Source: Oscillospiraceae bacterium
GTDB taxonomy: Bacteria > Bacillota > Clostridia > Oscillospirales > Oscillospiraceae
Length of the DNA: 18,305 nucleotides
Direction: 5' to 3'
NCBI GenBank assembly: GCA_020025345.1
Contig: JAHHSH010000037.1
Span: forward strand, 1 to 18,305
Part shown: in pieces, positions 14,435 through 18,305 of the stretch
Layout of the letters: each line of letters starts with the position of its first letter
How positions within the stretch are numbered: the stretch's first letter is position 1
The notes under the pieces: model-generated
What the model saw: only the letters and a program-made list of their open reading frames with translations
What the model was told of the DNA's origin: nothing
The model's database searches: none
Position numbers and translations under genes: made by a program

Positions 14435-14465
14435 ATCATATACTGTGAAGCGGGTTTACAGTCAA
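14435..14465 (-). promoter_or_regulatory. MerR-type promoter with operator dyad
   Basis: On the minus strand TTGACT (14460-14465) is separated by 19 bases from TATGAT (14435-14440), the over-long spacing typical of promoters activated by MerR proteins. An inverted repeat (ACTGT...ACAGT at 14442-14462, with AA/TT matching further in) is centred in the spacer. An alternative -10, TATATG at 14437-14442, would give a normal 17-base spacing. Confidence 0.6.
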
Positions 14466-14485
14466 GACTTTTTTGAAATTTCCGC

Positions 14486-14520
14486 AAAAAAAGCGGCGGA
14501 AGATGGTCTTCCACCGCTTT
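14486..14520 (-). terminator. Terminator of the gene at 14539-14952
   Basis: A 14-bp stem with one mismatch (14490-14503 with 14507-14520) and a 3-base loop. On the minus strand it runs into seven T (14492-14486). It lies 18 bases after the stop. Confidence 0.9.
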
Positions 14521-14538
14521 GTCGTCTCACTGAAAGAT

Positions 14539-14952
14539 TCAGTTGTCCATATCCACTGTGATGTTGTCGGTGCCGTGGAGCTCGAATTCGCCCAGATAGA
14601 GGTTCATCCGCTCCATGATCTCTTCATAGTTCTCCGCCGTGACGGGAGGATCGTCCAGATCCCGCAGCGCCAGCTCCTGTGCCAGAATTTCAAAGAAAAC
14701 CGTATCCTCATAGGCCATGATGGCCTCATGGATGCCGCCCTCGGCAAAAGCGCGGGAGGGGATCAGCTCCCCCTCGTATAGCTCCGTGAGGGAGGCCATG
14801 CCGTGGCCAAGACAATGGGAGAAGAGCAGGCTCTCTACTTCGTCGTATTGGCGGATGCGGTCATCACCCCGGGTGGAGTTGAGCACCCAGTTGCCGATAT
14901 ACACCAGATCCAGCAGACGCCGGAACTGTTTTTCACTCAGTTCGATTTTCAA
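14539..14952 (-). CDS. Small hypothetical protein, TTG start
   Basis: This acidic, soluble protein has 137 residues and no signal peptide or membrane segment; it begins MKIELSEKQFRRLLDLVYIGNWVLNS. The open frame reaches 15075, but that extension would place the start upstream of the likely -10 (15013-15018). TTG 14952 has GGAGGT 6 bases upstream, so I take TTG as the start. The pattern (an N-terminal KQFxxLLxLVYIGNW helix, a DDRIxxYDEVE segment, a middle part with FAEGGIHEAIMAYEDTVFFEILAQELALRDL, and an acidic C-terminus) resembles a conserved family of small Clostridia proteins of unknown function that I cannot name with certainty. It is monocistronic, between its own promoter and terminator. 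Confidence 0.82.
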   Translation of the reverse strand: MKIELSEKQFRRLLDLVYIGNWVLNSTRGDDRIRQYDEVESLLFSHCLGHGMASLTELYEGELIPSRAFAEGGIHEAIMAYEDTVFFEILAQELALRDLDDPPVTAENYEEIMERMNLYLGEFELHGTDNITVDMDN

Positions 14953-15012
14953 AATGCCACCTCCGATTGGTTTTGCCGGGGAGGAAAACCCGCCTGCCCA
15001 TAGAATAACAGC

Positions 15013-15021
15013 ATTATAGCA
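15013..15021 (-). promoter_or_regulatory. Extended -10 promoter of the hypothetical gene
   Basis: On the minus strand, TGCTATAAT: a perfect -10 (15013-15018) with the TG of an extended -10. No convincing -35 is seen. It sits about 60 bases before TTG 14952 and supports that start. Confidence 0.5.
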
Positions 15022-15075
15022 GACCATGACAGAAAATACTACCGAAAAAAGTGGGGAAATACTCCAAAATTTCAC

Positions 15076-15104
15076 TTGTTTCCCGCGCTTTTCAATAGTA
15101 TAAT
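15076..15104 (+). promoter_or_regulatory. Promoter of the murI-DUF1934-argS operon
   Basis: TTGTTT (15076-15081), a 17-base spacer and a perfect TATAAT (15099-15104), about 40 bases before murI. Confidence 0.7.
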
Positions 15105-15146
15105 AAATTAGTTACATTATTATGAGTATCATAGGGAGGTTCTGTC

Positions 15147-15956
15147 ATGGACAACAGAGCTGTGGGAGTGTTTGACTCCGGGCTGGGCGGCTTGACGGCC
15201 GTCCGGGAGCTGCGGAGACTCCTCCCCTCTGAAAACATTATATACTTTGGAGACACGTCCCGTGTCCCCTACGGTGGAAAATCGGAGGAAACTTTGATCC
15301 GATATTCCCAGCAGGACATGGCTTTTCTTCGTTCTAAGGATGTGAAGGCCGTGCTGATCGCCTGCGGCACAGCCACCACGGCGGCGCTGCCGACATTGCA
15401 GCGGGAGAATGACATTCCTGTGCTGGGTGTAGTGGATGCGGCCTGCCGGCGGGCGGTAGAGGCAACACGGAATAAGCGGGTGGGCCTCATTGCCACGGCG
15501 GCTTCCGTTCGCTCCGGCGTCTATGAGCGCACGATGCGTACCATGGACAGCACCATCCGCACGGTCAGCTGCGCCTGTCCCCTCTTTGTATCGCTGGTGG
15601 AAAACGGTCGCTATCGCCGGGGCGATGCGGTGGTAGAACTGGTGGCGCGGGAGTATCTGGAACCCATGAAGGCCACCGGAGTGGATACGCTGATTTTAGG
15701 CTGCACCCATTTCCCCTTGCTGGAGGATGTCATCGCGGACGTGATGGGGCCGGAGGTGACGCTCATCAATGCCGGTGCCGAGGCGGCGCGGGAATTGGCG
15801 CTCGTACTGGAAAAAGGGGATTTGCTCCGCGACGGTGTGGGCAGTATTACCCTTTACGCCAGCGGCGACGCGGCGGAATTCGGTGAGCTGGCAGGGCATT
15901 TTTTAGATGAGCCGATGGTCAAGCCGGTAGAGCCGGTGAACATCGAGAACGATTGA
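15147..15956 (+). CDS. murI: Glutamate racemase
   Basis: MurI (269 residues) interconverts L- and D-glutamate to supply D-Glu for peptidoglycan, using two cysteines as acid/base. Visible: FDSGLGGL with Asp10 and Ser11, the first catalytic Cys73 in IACGTAT, VGLIATAASVRSGVY, and the second catalytic Cys186 with His188 in LILGCTHFPLL. The first motif is normally ACNT; here Asn is Gly74. ATG 15147 has GGGAGG upstream. It is the first gene of an operon; its stop overlaps the ribosome binding site of the next gene. Confidence 0.96.
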   Translation: MDNRAVGVFDSGLGGLTAVRELRRLLPSENIIYFGDTSRVPYGGKSEETLIRYSQQDMAFLRSKDVKAVLIACGTATTAALPTLQRENDIPVLGVVDAACRRAVEATRNKRVGLIATAASVRSGVYERTMRTMDSTIRTVSCACPLFVSLVENGRYRRGDAVVELVAREYLEPMKATGVDTLILGCTHFPLLEDVIADVMGPEVTLINAGAEAARELALVLEKGDLLRDGVGSITLYASGDAAEFGELAGHFLDEPMVKPVEPVNIEND

Positions 15957-15964
15957 GGTGCGCT

Positions 15965-16393
15965 GTGGAAGGACATGTAAAAGTTGCGATCCGCAGTGTC
16001 ATCACCGCACAGGGAGAGCGCGAGGAGATGCGCCAGACGGGCCGTGGATTGCTGCGGCAGGACGAGGACGGCTATCATCTGCGCTACAGTGCCGCCGACG
16101 AGACGGGCCAGCGCAGCAACAACGCTTTGAAGATGACCGGGGAGGGCATTACGGTACACAATACCTCCACCGGCTATACCCTGCAATTAGATCCGGAACG
16201 TGCCACGGTGCTGCGCTTGCAGGCAGGTGGTTCTGTGCTGGAAATGGGCATTGAGACCCGCCGTATCCACTGGGCGCTGGAAGAGGATGAGCAGGGCGAA
16301 ATTACAATGGAATACACCATGCTGTCCGGAGGTACACCGATTTCCGATGTGTGCCTGCGGATGAAGATAGAGAAAGAATATAAGGAGAGATAA
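15965..16393 (+). CDS. DUF1934 (YwiB-like) protein, GTG start
   Basis: A 142-residue protein predicted to be a small calycin-like beta-barrel of the DUF1934 family: alternating strands (HVKVAIRSVITAQ, GYHLRYSAAD, ALKMTGEGITVHN, GSVLEMGIETRRIHW, ITMEYTML, VCLRMKIEKEY). B. subtilis ywiB also lies directly before argS, which supports the call. The start is taken as GTG 15965, preceded by GAGG at 15955-15958 with a 6-base spacing; a TTG at 15953 is in frame but overlaps the murI stop and lacks a site. The stop is 4 bases before argS, whose AAGGAG lies inside this gene, so translation is probably coupled. Biochemical function is not known. Confidence 0.88.
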   Translation: MEGHVKVAIRSVITAQGEREEMRQTGRGLLRQDEDGYHLRYSAADETGQRSNNALKMTGEGITVHNTSTGYTLQLDPERATVLRLQAGGSVLEMGIETRRIHWALEEDEQGEITMEYTMLSGGTPISDVCLRMKIEKEYKER

Positions 16394-16397
16394 CACC

Positions 16398-18140
16398 ATG
16401 ACAAATATGATCCAGAACGCAAAAGACCAGGTGCTGCAGCTGACGCTGGAGGCACTGAAAAAGGCCAACGCTGAGGGCTTGCTGCCCGAAGTGTCCGTGA
16501 CCCCCTCTGTGGAGATCCCCAAGGATACCTCCAACGGCGACTATACCACCACCTTCTGCCTTGCCGCGGCGAAGGCCATGCGCATGAATCCCCGCCAGGT
16601 GGCACAGATTCTCATGGATCATATGGTGCTGGAGGGCTCCTATTTCACCTCCGTGGAGATGGCAGGCCCCGGCTTTTTGAACTTCCGTCTGGGCGATAAG
16701 TGGTTCGCCGACACGGTAGCTGCCGTGGAGACGGAGGGCGAGAATTACGGCAGCAATGATATGCTGGCCGGCAAGAAGTACATGGTGGAATTTGTCTCCG
16801 CCAACCCCACCGGCCCCATGCACATGGGCAATGCCCGCGGCGGCGTGCTGGGCGATACGCTGGCTTCCGTGCTGCAGAAGTCCGGTGCCAATGTGTGGCG
16901 TGAGTTCTATGTGAACGACGCCGGTAACCAGATTGAGAAGTTTGCCAAGAGTCTGGAGGCCCGCTACATTCAGATCATCCGCGGCGAGGACGCTGTGGAG
17001 TTCCCGGAGGACGGCTATCACGGCGATGACATCCGTGAGCTGGCACAGGCTTTCTATGAGCAGGAGGGTGACAAGTATCTGGAGTGCGACCAGCAGGAGC
17101 GTCACGATGCCCTTGCCAAGTTCGGCCTGAGCCGCAACATCCCCAAGATGCAGAGCGATCTGGCTCGTTACGGTATCCACTATGACCAGTGGTTCTTCGA
17201 GTCCTCCCTCCACGAGAGCGGCTATGTGGCCGATTCCGTGGGCAAGCTGACGGAGCTGGGCTATACCTATGAGAAGGACGGCGCTCTGTGGCTCAACACC
17301 AGCCGCATCCTTGGCGAGAAGCTGAAGCAGGCCGGCAAGAGCGATGAGGACATTGAGAAGCTGGGTCTGAAGGACGACGTGCTGCGCCGCGCCAACGGCT
17401 TCTACACCTACTTCGCCGCCGATATTGCCTACCACCGCAACAAATTCGCCGTTCGCGGCTTCGATAAGGTCATCAACATCTGGGGCGCTGACCACCACGG
17501 CCATGTGGCACGTTTGAAGGGTGCCATGGACGCACTGGGTCTCAATGGTTCTGAGCGTCTGGACATCGTCCTCATGCAGCTGGTGAAGCTGGTGCGTGAC
17601 GGCGAGGTGGTGCGTATGTCCAAGCGTACCGGTAAGGCCATCTCCCTCACCGATCTGCTCGATGAGATCCCGGTGGATGCCTGCCGCTACTTCTTCAACG
17701 CCAAGCCCGAGACGCAGATGGAGTTCGATCTGGGCCTTGCCGTCCGCGAGGACAGCGAGAACCCGGTGTACTATGTCCAGTATGCCCACGCCCGGATCTG
17801 CACGCTGCTCAAGGCACTGGCGGCGGAGGGCTACACCGTGCCCGATGCCAAGGATGTGGACTTCAGCCTCCTCCACGAGGACAGCGAGAAGGCCCTCATT
17901 AAGCAGCTGTCTGTCTACTGCGAGGCTGTGCGCCTGGCGGCTCGTGACTACGACCCCAGCCACATCAACCGCTATTTGACCGATCTGGCTGCCGCTTTCC
18001 ACAAGTTCTACAGCGCCTGCCGCATCAAGGGCGAGGAGGAGCAGCTCCTGCGCGCCCGTCTGAAGCTGGCCGACACGGCACGCAGCGTGCTGCGCAACGG
18101 TATGGCCCTCATCGGCTGCAATGCCCCCGAGCAGATGTAA
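16398..18140 (+). CDS. argS: Arginyl-tRNA synthetase
   Basis: ArgRS (580 residues) charges tRNA-Arg with arginine. Visible: the N-terminal additional domain (about 1-125), the class I HIGH-like motif HMGN at 142-145 in SANPTGPMHMGNARGG, the tRNA-dependent catalytic region with YVNDAGNQIEKFA, the second motif MSKR at 407-410 in VVRMSKRTGKAISL, and a C-terminal DALR-type anticodon-binding domain (VQYAHARI ... YLTDLAAAFHKFYSACRI). There is a Lys/Glu-rich insertion at about 305-328 before DVLRRANGFYTYFAADIAYHRNK compared with the B. subtilis layout. ATG 16398 has AAGGAG upstream. It is the last gene of the murI operon. No T-box leader is seen. Confidence 0.98.
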   Translation: MTNMIQNAKDQVLQLTLEALKKANAEGLLPEVSVTPSVEIPKDTSNGDYTTTFCLAAAKAMRMNPRQVAQILMDHMVLEGSYFTSVEMAGPGFLNFRLGDKWFADTVAAVETEGENYGSNDMLAGKKYMVEFVSANPTGPMHMGNARGGVLGDTLASVLQKSGANVWREFYVNDAGNQIEKFAKSLEARYIQIIRGEDAVEFPEDGYHGDDIRELAQAFYEQEGDKYLECDQQERHDALAKFGLSRNIPKMQSDLARYGIHYDQWFFESSLHESGYVADSVGKLTELGYTYEKDGALWLNTSRILGEKLKQAGKSDEDIEKLGLKDDVLRRANGFYTYFAADIAYHRNKFAVRGFDKVINIWGADHHGHVARLKGAMDALGLNGSERLDIVLMQLVKLVRDGEVVRMSKRTGKAISLTDLLDEIPVDACRYFFNAKPETQMEFDLGLAVREDSENPVYYVQYAHARICTLLKALAAEGYTVPDAKDVDFSLLHEDSEKALIKQLSVYCEAVRLAARDYDPSHINRYLTDLAAAFHKFYSACRIKGEEEQLLRARLKLADTARSVLRNGMALIGCNAPEQM

Positions 18141-18152
18141 TTCGAAGTAATA

Positions 18153-18187
18153 AAAAGAGAGCGTATCTCAGATACGCTCTCTTTTTT
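18153..18187 (+). terminator. Terminator of the murI-DUF1934-argS operon
   Basis: A 15-bp stem (18153-18167 with 18171-18185) closes a TCA loop and is followed by T up to 18187. The A-tract on the left lets it also serve the minus-strand gene that ends at 18210. Confidence 0.93.
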
Positions 18188-18209
18188 ACATAGTTTGCGC
18201 CGGTTTCCA

Positions 18210-18305
18210 TCACATCACGAAGAGCAGCCGTACGCTCATGGCGGCGGCCAGAAAGCCCACGGCGTCGGCGGTTAAGGCCGCCGGGATGGCGTAGCGTGTG
18301 CGGCG
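18210..18305 (-). CDS. Probable SpmB-type spore maturation protein, C-terminal end (start outside window)
   Basis: The last 31 codons of a minus-strand gene are open from the window edge to a TGA at 18210-18212. They read as a hydrophobic end with RYAIPAALTADAVGFLAAAM, like the last membrane segment of the nucleoside-recognition/GATE proteins SpmB. SpmA/SpmB are needed for spore core dehydration. The similarity is judged from a short fragment, so another membrane protein of this fold is possible. If correct, it says the host forms spores. Confidence 0.6.
   Translation of the reverse strand, partial: RRTRYAIPAALTADAVGFLAAAMSVRLLFVM

Noticed and set aside
16398..16560. Possible T-box or attenuator before argS
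   Set aside because: argS starts 4 bases after the preceding gene, and no leader, antiterminator or specifier structure is visible there or upstream of murI.
16302..18002. 566-codon open frame on the minus strand opposite argS
   Set aside because: It is antisense to a complete arginyl-tRNA synthetase; the His/Leu/Val-rich translation has no domain and is a by-product of GC-biased codons.

Overview
The window reads as chromosomal DNA of a moderately GC-rich, spore-forming member of the Clostridia, most likely an Oscillospiraceae-type gut bacterium. The basis is mutS2, HPr with both His15 and Ser46, several Gram-positive-style lipoproteins, strong GGAGG ribosome binding sites, the murI-DUF1934-argS order (B. 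subtilis has ywiB-argS) and what looks like the end of spmB. The genus-level placement is inference.

Layout, left to right. 1-738 is the 3' end of mutS2 (+). 917-1180 is ptsH (+), with its own promoter and terminator. 1364-2188 is a methionine-rich lipoprotein (+). It converges on a minus-strand operon (promoter near 5094-5122) in which uvrC (3225-5060) overlaps by ATGA a shortened pyruvate kinase lacking its C-terminal domain (2251-3228). 5216-6190 is an L,D-transpeptidase lipoprotein with Pro/Glu-rich linkers (+), facing recG (6244-8298, -). Two unrecognised lipoproteins (8489-9058 and 9112-9879, -) lie downstream of thyA-folA (9987-11306, -). A COG2509-like flavoprotein (11484-12854, +) is transcribed divergently from thyA. 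Next on the minus strand come a MerR-RDD membrane-bound regulator (12986-14410) and a small conserved-type hypothetical protein with a TTG start (14539-14952). murI, a DUF1934 protein and argS form a plus-strand operon (15147-18140). The window ends in the last 31 codons of a probable spmB (-).

Most of this is housekeeping: recombination and repair (mutS2, uvrC, recG), thymidylate and folate metabolism (thyA-folA), cell wall (murI, L,D-transpeptidase), translation (argS) and PTS control (HPr). Transcription units are compact and separated by strong hairpins. Several of these sit between convergent genes with A- and T-tracts on both sides and probably work in both directions. No gene-free stretch exceeds 300 bases; the longest intergenic gaps (about 130-200 bases) hold the promoters and terminators listed.

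I see no phage, insertion sequence, CRISPR array, tRNA or rRNA. No complete undescribed system is evident. The items most worth a second look are the MerR-RDD membrane regulator with a MerR-type 19-bp-spacer promoter and dyad, the catalytic-core-only pyruvate kinase coupled to uvrC, the four-cysteine motif in the flavoprotein with a palindrome over its promoter, the Met-rich lipoprotein, and the lipoprotein pair of unknown function.
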